A stretch of DNA of 64,000 nucleotides from CAXMQZ01 sp963707075 (GCA_963707075.1 CAVPOX010000002.1:806001-870000), one strand, 5' to 3'; counted from the first letter of the stretch, positions 41,606 through 50,204 are shown. The notes: a model not told the origin generated them from the letters alone. Numbers and translations: made by a program.

Positions 41606-42594
41606 GTGGTCGCCTGTTCCATCTCCAACCTGTCCACGACCGCTGAAGCGGACCTGACCTGCTGCTGCGCGCCCACCCAACTCAGACGCCGACTATTGAG
41701 CGTCAAGACGACGCTGGCAGCCAAGAGCAGTGCTCCGGTACCCACGTGGAGGGTATTGGGCAGGACGGCCTTCGACGTCCAAACGACCAACCCTCCCAGC
41801 GTTCCCTGTACGAGCACCAGGCCGGCCATCAGGAAGGCGGGACGCATCACGGCCGGCTCCTCTCGCGCTACTCGCAAGACACGCCCCAGGGTCCAGAAAA
41901 TCAATGTCGCCACCACGAGCGCCCCTATCCGATGGGTGTAGTGAATGCCAATTGCAAAATCGAGCTTCGGCGGGATCAAACCTCCAAAGACCAGCGGGAA
42001 ATCGGGAATCGCCAAACCCGCTCCCTTGTGACGCATCACCGCGCCAATGAGAATCTGGAGGTAGATCATCAGGGTCGAAGCGGTGGCCAGGGCGACCACG
42101 GCGCTGACCTCGGCGCCCTCTCTCGCCGCACGCCGCGAAAGCCATAGACGTGAAGTGACCACGGCAAGGGTCACGACCAGGGCCAGGAAGAGTTGCGCCA
42201 GTCCGGCATGAGAGACCGATATCGCGGTCGGCAGGTAGAAGAGAACGGTGATGCCTCCCAGGGCAGCCTGAGCAAGGACGGCACCGAGGGCCAGGTAGGC
42301 GAGCTTCCTGACCCAGGATCGCTCTTCGCGGCGCGCAATCCAGATAGTCAGGACAAGCGTCAGGATCAAGGCGACCCCGGCGATGAGCCGATGACCATGT
42401 TCGGCGCGAACAGTCTCGATCTGCCACCAGCGCGGCGGATTGAGCATGCCGTAGGACAGAGGCCAATCGGGAACCGAGAGTCCCGCCTCCAGGCTCTTGA
42501 CCAGACCGCCGGCAGTGATCAGGAGAACCACATATCCCGCGAGAAACACCGCCAGACGATGGATTCCACGGTGGTAGGAAACTGCTTTCGTCAT
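41602..42594 (-). CDS. ctaA: Heme A synthase (COX15/CtaA)
   Basis: The 330-residue membrane protein oxidises heme O to heme A. It has eight helices in two similar halves, with heme ligand histidines in EHGHRLIAG, SVSHAGLAQLF, IHYTHRIGALV and NTLHVGTGALL. The substrate-facing G-G-L-V-K-S-x-x-A-G-L-S motif (GGLVKSLEAGLSVPDWPLSYG region) is present. A GTG two codons upstream (42600) is possible; the ATG at 42594 with GGGAG 8 bases before it is preferred. It starts the assembly operon. Confidence 0.94.
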   Translation of the reverse strand: MTKAVSYHRGIHRLAVFLAGYVVLLITAGGLVKSLEAGLSVPDWPLSYGMLNPPRWWQIETVRAEHGHRLIAGVALILTLVLTIWIARREERSWVRKLAYLALGAVLAQAALGGITVLFYLPTAISVSHAGLAQLFLALVVTLAVVTSRLWLSRRAAREGAEVSAVVALATASTLMIYLQILIGAVMRHKGAGLAIPDFPLVFGGLIPPKLDFAIGIHYTHRIGALVVATLIFWTLGRVLRVAREEPAVMRPAFLMAGLVLVQGTLGGLVVWTSKAVLPNTLHVGTGALLLAASVVLTLNSRRLSWVGAQQQVRSASAVVDRLEMEQATT

Positions 42595-42668
42595 CTGCAC
42601 TGCTCCCGTTCCTCGGACCGAATATCAGAGAGTCTATCGCGAAGAGTCAGACGATCGCGTCGACACGA

Positions 42669-42699
42669 GAAACGGCCGGCCACATCTGCCGGCCGTTTC
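42669..42699 (-). terminator. Strong hairpin terminator after the bc-octaheme-cupredoxin operon
   Basis: GAAACGGCCGGC and its exact complement GCCGGCCGTTTC form a 12-base-pair stem with a 7-base loop. It lies about 60 bases after the stop of the cupredoxin gene (minus strand) and before the ctaA start. The following tract is only short in T (minus strand TTTC), so termination may be partial, but it is the clearest hairpin in the window. Confidence 0.7.
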
Positions 42700-42757
42700 C
42701 GGAAGCCAGCCGACCTCCTGCGAGGTCCCTGGACAGAGGGAAGATTTCGTCGCGGAT

Positions 42758-43540
42758 CTATCCTGCCGGTGAAAAGTCGAAGCTCGCCTCAACCACACCA
42801 CTCGCATCGACCGTGACACTCTGCGTCTTCGTCCCGAGTTCCTCGTGCCAGGCCTCGATTACGTAATCACCCGCTGGCAGATTGCCAATCGAGTACCCAC
42901 CGTCAGCACCACTGACGCTGAAGAAGGGGTGATCCAGCACTCCCATGTAGGAAGACATCCACGGGTGCACATCACATTTGAATCGCACCATGACCTCGGG
43001 CTTGTCGAAAGTGTGCTCGAGCTCCATGCCCTGGAACGGCTGCCCCATGTTGAATTCCTTATTGACCGCCGGCAAAGCGTGCACGTTGTGCAGCGTCGGA
43101 TCGCTGTTACGGATGATCAGAGTCTGATCGACACGCATACCGGAGATATGGGGATTGTATTGACACCCGACCTGGTCCAGAACGTGCGAGCCGGAAGGCG
43201 CCGGGAAGCTTCCGGTGAGACCTTCCTTGACATACACGAAGACATTGGCCAGGTTGCCGTTGGCGTCGTGGACGATCTTCTCGGTGTGCACCGCATCGGG
43301 ATGCAACGAAGCACAGACCGGGTCGGCGTCCATCGCGATCTCGGTATCCGGATCGCCATTGGTATAGGTTGCCGTACCTTTGATCGTGCCACTGCCCCCG
43401 CTTGCCGGTGCGGCAGCCGCAGGGCCTGCTTCAGATTTTGCTTCCGGCGCTGCTGCTGTTTGCTCACCACCGCCCCCACAAGCGACCACGAGAGTCATGG
43501 CTGCAACGGCCAGGGCCAGGCCAAGAAATGTTCTTTTCAT
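42758..43540 (-). CDS. Cupredoxin-like lipoprotein (plastocyanin/azurin-type electron carrier)
   Basis: The 260-residue product has a lipoprotein signal (MKRTFLGLALAVAAMTLVVAC) and a Gly/Ala-rich linker. A domain with type 1 copper residues follows: His in LHNVHALPAV and the set in FKCDVHPWMSSYM (C, H, M). A C-terminal beta-sandwich region looks like a carboxypeptidase-regulatory-like domain (ADGGYSIGNLPAGDYVIEAW). Such a protein could carry electrons from the octaheme subunit to an oxidase (inference). It has AGGAGG 10 bases before the ATG and starts 17 bases after the octaheme cytochrome stop. Confidence 0.82.
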   Translation of the reverse strand: MKRTFLGLALAVAAMTLVVACGGGGEQTAAAPEAKSEAGPAAAAPASGGSGTIKGTATYTNGDPDTEIAMDADPVCASLHPDAVHTEKIVHDANGNLANVFVYVKEGLTGSFPAPSGSHVLDQVGCQYNPHISGMRVDQTLIIRNSDPTLHNVHALPAVNKEFNMGQPFQGMELEHTFDKPEVMVRFKCDVHPWMSSYMGVLDHPFFSVSGADGGYSIGNLPAGDYVIEAWHEELGTKTQSVTVDASGVVEASFDFSPAG

Positions 43541-43557
43541 CAGCTTCGTTCCTCCTG

Positions 43558-46488
43558 TTAATCGAGATTCCACCAGATATGGTCCCTGAGGACCCGAGTC
43601 ACATAATCCGCATCGGCCAGGCTTGCCTTGAGCTCCTCATCGGACTCGAAGTATGGCTCCAGGCGCTCCTTCTGATCCTTGAACATGGGAGCATCGATGG
43701 CCATCGTCAATGGCGAAGAATACGTGCCATCGGCCCCCTTGGGGAAATTCGCCGGCATCTTGGTTCCCGGGACCCAGCTCTGTGGGTCCTGAATCCAGTT
43801 GGGCACCCAGTCGTGGCGCAGACGGTCGCGAGCCATCAACAACGATGGTGCCAGCTCGCCGGCGCTGACCCCTTCGCTCGCCGCCTGCGCACCCGCCGGG
43901 TGACACTTGGCACACTGGAACATATTGAAAGCCACTCTTCCGACGGCCAGATCCCGCTCCCCAGGCCGATCCGGAGAGGACAGAAAGGGCTCCCGCTCCT
44001 CACCAGCCGCGAAGTACTGCACCAGGGTGTTGACCTGAGTGTCATCGAATCCGAAGGTGGGCATGCGCACGCTGAGCCAGGGTCTCATCTGGACCCGGCT
44101 GGGATCGTGCAGATACTCGAACAACCAGTCGCTCTGCACCCGGGCACCCTGAGCCGCCAGATTCGGTGGCAGCAAACCCACATCTTCGATCGAAGTGCGA
44201 ATGGCATGGCCTTCGCCTTCGATCAGGTGACAACCTTGACAATTGTAGAGGGTGATGAGTTTTCGCCCCTCTGCCAGGGATGCCGACCGCGTCGACTGCC
44301 CCGCCAGCCGGCTGGCGGTCGCAGACTCTCTGGTAAAGCCCAGAACCATGCTCACAATGGCTCGGGCTTCACGCTCCGTCATACCGAAGTTGGGCATCTT
44401 CAAGAGCTCGTCGTAGTTCTTGACCGCTTCCTTGCCAGTGTCGTAGCCCCGCGGCTTGAGCATCTTGTTCAGCACCCAGTCGTGCCGCGTGTGCGGAACA
44501 TCGTGCACATGCCCGAAATCGAACTGATGGAGTGGCTTCGACCCCTCCTCGGTCAGCTCGACACCGATCGGCTTGGCATTCTCGAAACCCTCCAGATCGT
44601 GACAGCCCCAACAGCCGTACTTCTGAATCGTCTGTCCGCCGAGAAAGATGTCGCGCTCTTCTGCGCTCATGGCTTCGAGACTGGCCACGCTCTGCTCGAT
44701 CGTCTGGTTGTTCTGCAGGTAGCCCAGGACCAGGTCGTCACGTACTCCCGAGTCGATCTCGGGAAGCTCCAGTCCCTCGTACCCCGGGTCACGGTCGTCC
44801 ATCAGGAATGCGGTGATGTCCGCCGCTTCCTGATCGGTCAGTCGAAGACTCGGCATCCGACTATCAGGCGCATACTGCCTGGGATTCTTGATCCAGGCGT
44901 ACAGCCAGCCGGCCGTGACCTTGCTGCCGGTGCGAATCAGGTTGGGCCCATGCAGCCGATTTATCTGCGGAAAATACTCGTCACGTGCGGCCTCGCGGTC
45001 CTTGATGTGACAGCCGGTACAGCCGACATTCTCGAAGAGTTGCCGTCCCTTCTCTGCATCGCCAGCAGGCGGATCCGGATACTCGGGCGTCTCCGACTTG
45101 CTCCATAGATACGACACGATGCTGACGATCTCGGCCTTCTGCCGCGCGATATTGAGCTCGGAAGACGTGTTCTCCTGAAAAAAGAAGTGCGGCATCCAGG
45201 TCGTAGGCCGGAAGCTCCGTGGACCCTCGATCCACCGATAGGCCCATGCGGAATTGGTCTTGCCTGCCACCTTTGCCAGATTGGGTCCAGGACGCGGCAG
45301 GCCCTGAAATGCCGGATAGTCGATCTTGTGACAGACGAAGCAGCCCATCTTCGACGCCAGCTGTCGGCCGGTTTCCACCATCTGCGAGCCGGGTGTCCAT
45401 ACATCGGCCGAATGGCAGGTGACGCAGCCGGACTCCGAGTACTCGGCAGGGTAGATCGGAGTCTCCAGATACGGTTGCCTCTCCCAGTCGAGATCCTGGG
45501 CCCAGGTCTCCTGCTGCGCCTCGTTTGATGGACTGTGACCGGCGCGGGCAAAGTCGGTCGCCCTGTCCAGGCCACCGTGACAGGACGAGCAACCGAACTC
45601 GGTGTAGGGATGCGGCGAGCTCGCACCGACAAACAGATCCATTCGCGGATGCGATCGATAGGGCGCTTGCCAATTCTCCCCATCGAAGCCCGGTCGGTTG
45701 GCGGCGACATGGCAGGTCACACAGCGATCCACCCTCTCCACCTTGGTGAAGTTGATGTCGTGGTAGAGCCCCGGAACCATCACCTGTTCGATCTTGAGAT
45801 CGGGTTCGAAGATGTCCATCAACGGCGCGTTGAGGAGGTAGTAGGAGAATCCCTTGTCCAGATTCTCGGCGCGTTGCTCGAGATTGGATACCCCCTTGCG
45901 CAAGGCTTCCAAGCGATCTTCGGCCACCTGCTCCGCCGAGCGCATCTCGGCCAACTGAGCTGCCGACCCGTCCCGCTGCTCGGTATAGATCTCGAGTTGT
46001 TTGCGGTCCTCGCGCCACTGCTTCTCCAACCGCTCTTTCTCTTGCTTGGCTCTTCCTGTCTCCTCTTCACCGAGGTGTTGCAGAGCATGATCGTACTCAT
46101 AGCGGGCCGTATCGAGCAGCGACTTCGTAGTCCGCATCCTGGCATCCGCCGCATAGATCCTCTTCTCCAACTTGGCGATCGTTTGCTCCAACTCACGCGA
46201 TTCGCCCTGTCTCTCGGCCAGCCTGGCCTCCTCCTGGGCCACGTCTTCGCGAAGCTCGGCCAGCTGCCCCTCGTCGATCTGTTGGCGCTCTACCTCGGCC
46301 AGTCGCTCGAGCTCCTGACGCTCCAGATCCCGAAACTCAGCCTGGTACCGCTTCCAGGGCTTGGCGTAGTCGTCCACCACCATCCAGATGGTGATGGCCA
46401 GCAGTGCAATAGCGCAAAAAGCGAACACCATGTTCAGACGACGGAAGTCGTAGTGGCGATCGGGTTTGGTTTCCGCGGGCTTGGGCAT
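43558..46488 (-). CDS. Membrane-anchored coiled-coil octaheme cytochrome c, bc-complex partner
   Basis: The 976-residue protein has an N-terminal membrane helix (VFAFCAIALLAITIWMVV, about 20-38), a long charged coiled coil (about 45-215), and a periplasmic region with eight CxxCH heme sites at residues 256, 300, 355, 383, 490, 626, 750 and 859. Segments around sites 5, 7 and 8 resemble class I cytochrome c domains with Met loops (SRMPSLRLTDQEAADITAFL, RMPTFGFDDTQVN). It starts 10 bases after the cytochrome b C-half gene and is followed by the cupredoxin lipoprotein. It probably replaces cytochrome c1 as electron outlet of the bc complex and may contact a partner oxidase. I know no named family with this layout. 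Confidence 0.88.
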   Translation of the reverse strand: MPKPAETKPDRHYDFRRLNMVFAFCAIALLAITIWMVVDDYAKPWKRYQAEFRDLERQELERLAEVERQQIDEGQLAELREDVAQEEARLAERQGESRELEQTIAKLEKRIYAADARMRTTKSLLDTARYEYDHALQHLGEEETGRAKQEKERLEKQWREDRKQLEIYTEQRDGSAAQLAEMRSAEQVAEDRLEALRKGVSNLEQRAENLDKGFSYYLLNAPLMDIFEPDLKIEQVMVPGLYHDINFTKVERVDRCVTCHVAANRPGFDGENWQAPYRSHPRMDLFVGASSPHPYTEFGCSSCHGGLDRATDFARAGHSPSNEAQQETWAQDLDWERQPYLETPIYPAEYSESGCVTCHSADVWTPGSQMVETGRQLASKMGCFVCHKIDYPAFQGLPRPGPNLAKVAGKTNSAWAYRWIEGPRSFRPTTWMPHFFFQENTSSELNIARQKAEIVSIVSYLWSKSETPEYPDPPAGDAEKGRQLFENVGCTGCHIKDREAARDEYFPQINRLHGPNLIRTGSKVTAGWLYAWIKNPRQYAPDSRMPSLRLTDQEAADITAFLMDDRDPGYEGLELPEIDSGVRDDLVLGYLQNNQTIEQSVASLEAMSAEERDIFLGGQTIQKYGCWGCHDLEGFENAKPIGVELTEEGSKPLHQFDFGHVHDVPHTRHDWVLNKMLKPRGYDTGKEAVKNYDELLKMPNFGMTEREARAIVSMVLGFTRESATASRLAGQSTRSASLAEGRKLITLYNCQGCHLIEGEGHAIRTSIEDVGLLPPNLAAQGARVQSDWLFEYLHDPSRVQMRPWLSVRMPTFGFDDTQVNTLVQYFAAGEEREPFLSSPDRPGERDLAVGRVAFNMFQCAKCHPAGAQAASEGVSAGELAPSLLMARDRLRHDWVPNWIQDPQSWVPGTKMPANFPKGADGTYSSPLTMAIDAPMFKDQKERLEPYFESDEELKASLADADYVTRVLRDHIWWNLD

Positions 46489-46498
46489 CGAGAGAGTC

Positions 46499-47578
46499 TC
46501 AGATGTTGAAGAAGAACTCCTGGATGTGAACGATGTACTTCAGGTTGAACAGCCAACGCAGGTACATCTTCAGCGGCATGAGCATCATGATCAGAAAGAG
46601 CGAGATGCCGATATAGAAGCGGGCTGGCCCCATCTGCTCGTAGAACCGCTTGAAATACTTGACCTTGCTCAAGGCAACCGGTAGCACGAACAGATAGAGC
46701 ACCATGAAAACGATGCCGAAGATCTCGCGCGGGAACCAGTGGGAAGGCAGCCCCACACCCAAGAGCTTGATCCAGATGATTTCCGACAGATCCACGTTGA
46801 CCAGGGGTTCGATCTTGGCCACGTCCCAGAACTCGAAGGGTCCGAAGAAGTTCCAGTTGGGACCTCGCAGAAAGGTGCCGATTACGATCAGCTGACACCA
46901 GAGGATCAGAAAACCGAAAAGAAAGAGGATGATTTCGGTCTTGCGCTCCTTGAAGGTGAAGTAGCCGTTCCCCTTTGGGTTGGTGTCGATGTAGGGGATG
47001 GCCATCAGACCCACGATGATAAGGCTCGGCAGCACCACCCCCGCCATCCACGGATCGAAGTAGACCAACATCTCCTGCAAACCGAGGAAGTACCAGGGGG
47101 CCTTCGAGGGATTGGGAGCGACTGCTGTATTCGCCGGTTCCTCCAGCGGAGCCTTGAGAGCGATCGACCACAACACCATGACCACGGTGAGAATCACCAT
47201 GCAGATGAATTCCGAGAACACCAGGTCAGGCCAGGTGAAGATCTTGTCTTCCACCTCGCTCTTCTCGAAGGTCGGCTCACCCGCTGCGATCAAACGGTCG
47301 TTGCGTGTCGCCTTGTACATCGACAGCCAGAGAAAGAATCCCACCAGGAAGACCATCATGACGATGGGAACATTGTCCGGCTTGCTCACGATGGTGCGGA
47401 AGTTTGGATCGAGCATGCTGAGCAGGAAAAAGCCGATCCCCACCAGCAACATGATCAGTCCCCCGACCTTGGTCCATGCCCGTTTGGACCACACCAACCA
47501 GGCGAAGACCAGCAGCGACAGGGTGAAAGACCACTGCGGGTACGAAAGGAAATTGATGAAATTCTTGAGAGCTTCCAT
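46499..47578 (-). CDS. Cytochrome b C-terminal half (subunit IV-like, extended)
   Basis: The 359-residue protein has the Qo-site PNPSKAPWYFLGLQEML segment, typical of b6f subunit IV (P-x-x-x-x-P-W-Y-F-L-x-L-Q), then further helices. It has about seven membrane helices, three or four more than plain subunit IV: an N-terminal group (SLLVFAWLVWSKRAW, IMLLVGIGFFLLSML, VMMVFLVGFFLWLSMY) before the conserved part and a C-terminal pair after it. Together with the preceding N-half it makes a full cytochrome b. It lies 21 bases after qcrB. Confidence 0.9.
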   Translation of the reverse strand: MEALKNFINFLSYPQWSFTLSLLVFAWLVWSKRAWTKVGGLIMLLVGIGFFLLSMLDPNFRTIVSKPDNVPIVMMVFLVGFFLWLSMYKATRNDRLIAAGEPTFEKSEVEDKIFTWPDLVFSEFICMVILTVVMVLWSIALKAPLEEPANTAVAPNPSKAPWYFLGLQEMLVYFDPWMAGVVLPSLIIVGLMAIPYIDTNPKGNGYFTFKERKTEIILFLFGFLILWCQLIVIGTFLRGPNWNFFGPFEFWDVAKIEPLVNVDLSEIIWIKLLGVGLPSHWFPREIFGIVFMVLYLFVLPVALSKVKYFKRFYEQMGPARFYIGISLFLIMMLMPLKMYLRWLFNLKYIVHIQEFFFNI

Positions 47579-47599
47579 TGCTGGTTGAACTGGCCCCTA

Positions 47600-48385
47600 T
47601 CAAACGGGTCCGGAGATTCCTCCGTCCTTTCGAACTCGCCAGAAGTGCACCGCGATCAGACAGGCCGCGGCAAACGGAATTCCCACACAGTGGAGCACAT
47701 AGAAGCGAATCAGCGTTCCGCCGCCGATAGTGCGGCCGGCAATCAGGGCGAAGCGGGCATCGCTACCCACATGGACGAGCTTGGTCCCCCCGATAGCCAA
47801 CAAGGCGGAGCCCGGCCCCTCCGTTCCCAAGAATGGCGTCGCTCGGGCCATATTGGATCCCACCGTGATCGCCCAGATGGCCAACTGGTCCCAGGGCAAG
47901 AGGTAGCCAGTAAACGAGAGCAGGAGTGTCAGCACGAGGAGGACGACGCCAACGTTCCAGTTGAACTCGCGGGGTGGTTTGTACGACCCGGTCATGAAAA
48001 CGCGGAACATGTGGAGCCAGACCGCGATCACCATCGCGTGGGCACCCCAACGATGCAGCTCACGCATGATGCCGAACGCCGCGGCTTCCCGCAGATCCAC
48101 CATGTCGAAGTAGGCATACTCGACTGTCGGCCGGTAGTAGAACATCAAGAGCAGGCCGGTGATGGTCTCGACCAGGAACAGAAAAAACGCGGTGCCACCC
48201 ATGCACCAGGTGTAGCTCATGCGCAAACCCGACTTCTTCACCTTGATCGGATGAAGGTGGAGGACCACGTTGCCCAACATGGCCAGAGCGCGCTTGCGGT
48301 TGTCGGTAGGAATGCCGACCCGGAAGATGGACTTCCAGACCTGCGACTTGACAATGCTTTTCTGCAGATCTTTCAGGACTCCCAA
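47600..48385 (-). CDS. qcrB: Cytochrome b N-terminal half (b6-like)
   Basis: The 261-residue protein has four core helices with the two bis-His heme pairs: ELHRWGAH and WLHMFRV in helix B (13 residues between the ligands), RFYVLHCVG and IAVHFWRVRKDGGISGP in helix D (14 between). This is the b6-type spacing. A quinone-site Gly-rich segment (GYLLPWDQLAIWAITVG) and a Cys in the N-terminal region (SYTWCMGG) are also present. It receives electrons from quinol with the Rieske protein. It starts 18 bases after the Rieske stop. Confidence 0.93.
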   Translation of the reverse strand: MGVLKDLQKSIVKSQVWKSIFRVGIPTDNRKRALAMLGNVVLHLHPIKVKKSGLRMSYTWCMGGTAFFLFLVETITGLLLMFYYRPTVEYAYFDMVDLREAAAFGIMRELHRWGAHAMVIAVWLHMFRVFMTGSYKPPREFNWNVGVVLLVLTLLLSFTGYLLPWDQLAIWAITVGSNMARATPFLGTEGPGSALLAIGGTKLVHVGSDARFALIAGRTIGGGTLIRFYVLHCVGIPFAAACLIAVHFWRVRKDGGISGPV

Positions 48386-48403
48386 AATCCAGTTCCCCCT
48401 CGG

Positions 48404-48913
48404 TCAGCTCATCAAGATGAAGGAGTCGGGGTCTTCCCACTGACCGAGCTCCCATTGGTATCGCTGTGCCTTGTCCACCACAACCTGTCCATCGTCGGGA
48501 TCGAGAAAGATCCGAGCTCTCTCCAGAGGCCTGGGAGTCGGACCTTCGAAATTGATGCCACTCTTGTAGTAACCACTACCATGGCAGGGACACTTGAACT
48601 TGTTCTGGGCATCGAGCCAGTTCGGTGGGCAGCCCAAATGGGTGCATACGGCGACCAGAGCATAGAGCTTGTTTTCGTTGTTGACGATCCACACTCCGTT
48701 GGACTCCTTGAAGCGCTCGTCCACCATGCCGGGGCCAAAATCTCCGGCGGGCCCCACCTTGAATGTGGTCGGGGGTTCGTAGAGGACATTCGGGAACAGA
48801 AAGCGATTGAAGGCGGTAACACAGCCCCCGATGGCGGCGGTGAAACCCACCCAGGCGACAGCCGCCCAGGAAAGGAACCCTCGTCTGGAAACCTCTTTTT
48901 CCTTATCGCTCAA
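48404..48913 (-). CDS. qcrA: Rieske [2Fe-2S] protein
   Basis: The 169-residue protein has a twin-arginine-type anchor (RRGFLSWAAVAWVGFTAAIGG) and the two cluster motifs CTHLGC and CPCHGSGYY, with the usual P-x-P-R-P-L loop after them (GPTPRPLERA). The start codon is TTG at 48913. It overlaps, as TTGA, the stop of an 8-codon upstream ORF embedded in two palindromes. It is the first gene of the bc operon. Confidence 0.93.
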   Translation of the reverse strand: MSDKEKEVSRRGFLSWAAVAWVGFTAAIGGCVTAFNRFLFPNVLYEPPTTFKVGPAGDFGPGMVDERFKESNGVWIVNNENKLYALVAVCTHLGCPPNWLDAQNKFKCPCHGSGYYKSGINFEGPTPRPLERARIFLDPDDGQVVVDKAQRYQWELGQWEDPDSFILMS

Positions 48914-48936
48914 ACTACGGTTCCGTAGTCCACCAT
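48910..48936 (-). CDS. Possible 8-codon leader ORF coupled to the Rieske gene
   Basis: ATG at 48936 opens MVDYGTVV followed by TGA at 48910-48912. The TGA overlaps the TTG start of qcrA (TTGA). The ORF lies within the two palindromes, so hairpin formation and ribosome passage would affect each other. No clear ribosome site precedes it, so it may be chance. Confidence 0.25.
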   Translation of the reverse strand: MVDYGTVV

Positions 48937-48945
48937 GTGGTGGAC
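48914..48945 (-). promoter_or_regulatory. Two adjoining palindromes immediately upstream of the Rieske start
   Basis: ACTACGGTTCCGTAGT (48914-48929) and GTCCACCATGTGGTGGAC (48928-48945) are perfect inverted repeats that share two bases and end at the TTG start. In RNA they would form alternative or stacked hairpins covering the ribosome-binding zone. They could equally be operators for a dimeric regulator. Confidence 0.5.
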
Positions 48946-49047
48946 AATGCAGGCCCTCTGGCCCTTTATCGAAGTTGGTTTGCCAGTTCTAGTCGATGGC
49001 AGGAGGCCTGTCAAGTCCATTCGCCGACTGGCAAGCCATTCATGCCC

Positions 49048-49812
49048 CTATCGCGCCACCAGGATGAGATCGTGGGAAGCCTGCGGATCGAAGGCCTCTC
49101 CAGCGAAATTGCCGAGGGCTTCCTGCCGCGCGAAACCCGCTCCCCGCAGGGCGTCGATCAGCTCGAGGTGGCGCCAACCCCGGAGGTGAACCTCCTTGGC
49201 AGCCTTCACCTCGAGAGGCGGCTCCGCACCCGGCACGAGCCTCAGGGTCGACGGATAGAAGATCACCTCACCGTTGTCCCGCAAGTCCATCAGCCGCAGA
49301 AAGATGATCTCCTCTTCACCATCGTCGCGAAAGTTCAACGGCAGGTAGCGCTCACCGCGGTCGAATATCCGCTGGTAGTTGAGCAGCTGCATCAGAAGCG
49401 GTGCGTCGGGCTCCAATCGGTTGCGCAGACCCGTCAGAAAGCGATCCAGGTCGACCTCGCAGCGCACGTGCGGCAGCGCGTTTCCCAGACAGAGCGCGCC
49501 CCCAAAGCGACCTTCGACCACTCGGTCGATATCTCGCAGATCACCTTCGACAAAAACGACCCCCGTGGCCGGCGCCTGCTCTCGCGCTGTCGCGATCATC
49601 GACGGAGCTCGGTCCACTCCCACGACCTCGAAGCCCTGGGCCGCAAGGTATCTCGAATGCTCGCCCGTACCACACCCCAGGTCCAGGATACGCCGTGAGG
49701 GACCACTCGAGAGCACGTCCTCGAGGAGAGGAGCTTCTCGCTGCAAGCGCCGTGGCCAGGCGATCAGCCGGCGATAGTCCAGACGCGAGTACTTGTCTCC
49801 GCCCGCGTTCAG
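49048..49812 (-). CDS. Class I SAM-dependent methyltransferase (probable CTG start)
   Basis: The protein has the SAM-binding motif ILDLGCGTGEHSRYLA, then FEVVGVDRAPSMI, VEGDLRDID and GALCLGNALPHV. The target is unknown. An ORF start at TTG 49746 would begin inside the first helix. In-frame codons continue upstream as a plausible family N-terminus (YSRLDYRRLIAWPRR) with no ATG, GTG or TTG before a TGA. The CTG at 49812 overlaps the cytochrome c stop as CTGA, with GGAG 6 bases upstream. It gives 254 residues and parallels the ATGA couplings seen elsewhere, so it is proposed as start. The last gene of the minus-strand operon. Confidence 0.75.
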   Translation of the reverse strand: MNAGGDKYSRLDYRRLIAWPRRLQREAPLLEDVLSSGPSRRILDLGCGTGEHSRYLAAQGFEVVGVDRAPSMIATAREQAPATGVVFVEGDLRDIDRVVEGRFGGALCLGNALPHVRCEVDLDRFLTGLRNRLEPDAPLLMQLLNYQRIFDRGERYLPLNFRDDGEEEIIFLRLMDLRDNGEVIFYPSTLRLVPGAEPPLEVKAAKEVHLRGWRHLELIDALRGAGFARQEALGNFAGEAFDPQASHDLILVAR

Positions 49813-50204
49813 CTCAGGCTCCGCAGATAGGCCACGATCTGCCGCAGGTCGTCATCCGTCAGGCCCGGATTGCCACCCCGTGGTGGCATATCGACACCCC
49901 GTGTGTTCAACGGGTGGTTGGCTCGGCGCCCTTCCCGGAGAAACGCCAACAGGTCCTCGTCGGTCAGGCTGTTGACGAACTCGTTGTCGTGCAGCCCCTT
50001 GCCCAACTTCGGCTTGCCCTCGGCGCTTTGCCCATGACACAGCCCACAATTGGCCATGTAAAGCCGCTGGCCTGCCGCCACATCTTTGTCTCCACCGTCG
50101 CTGCCCCCGCCTCCGCCGCAGGCGAGAAAGACAGCAACCAAGAGCGCCGTGACGGCGCAGGCAATAGTCGTGTTGCGAGGGATGTCCAATCTCTTCATCA
50201 TCAT
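49809..50204 (-). CDS. Monoheme c-type cytochrome lipoprotein
   Basis: The 131-residue product has a lipoprotein signal (TALLVAVFLACGG), one CGLCH heme site (NCGLCHGQSAEGKPKLG) and an axial Met in RGVDMPPRGG. It is a small class I (c6/c555-like) cytochrome, probably anchored in the outer face of the envelope, and a candidate carrier between the bc or ACIII complexes and an oxidase. Three consecutive Met codons begin it; the exact start is unclear. It is 53 bases downstream of the Crp/Fnr gene and overlaps the methyltransferase gene. Confidence 0.88.
   Translation of the reverse strand: MMMKRLDIPRNTTIACAVTALLVAVFLACGGGGGSDGGDKDVAAGQRLYMANCGLCHGQSAEGKPKLGKGLHDNEFVNSLTDEDLLAFLREGRRANHPLNTRGVDMPPRGGNPGLTDDDLRQIVAYLRSLS

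Noticed and set aside
46739..48928. 729-codon open frame on the plus strand
   Set aside because: It lies opposite the cytochrome b and Rieske genes, has His/Asp/Gln-rich shadow composition and no signature; the minus-strand genes have clear family motifs.
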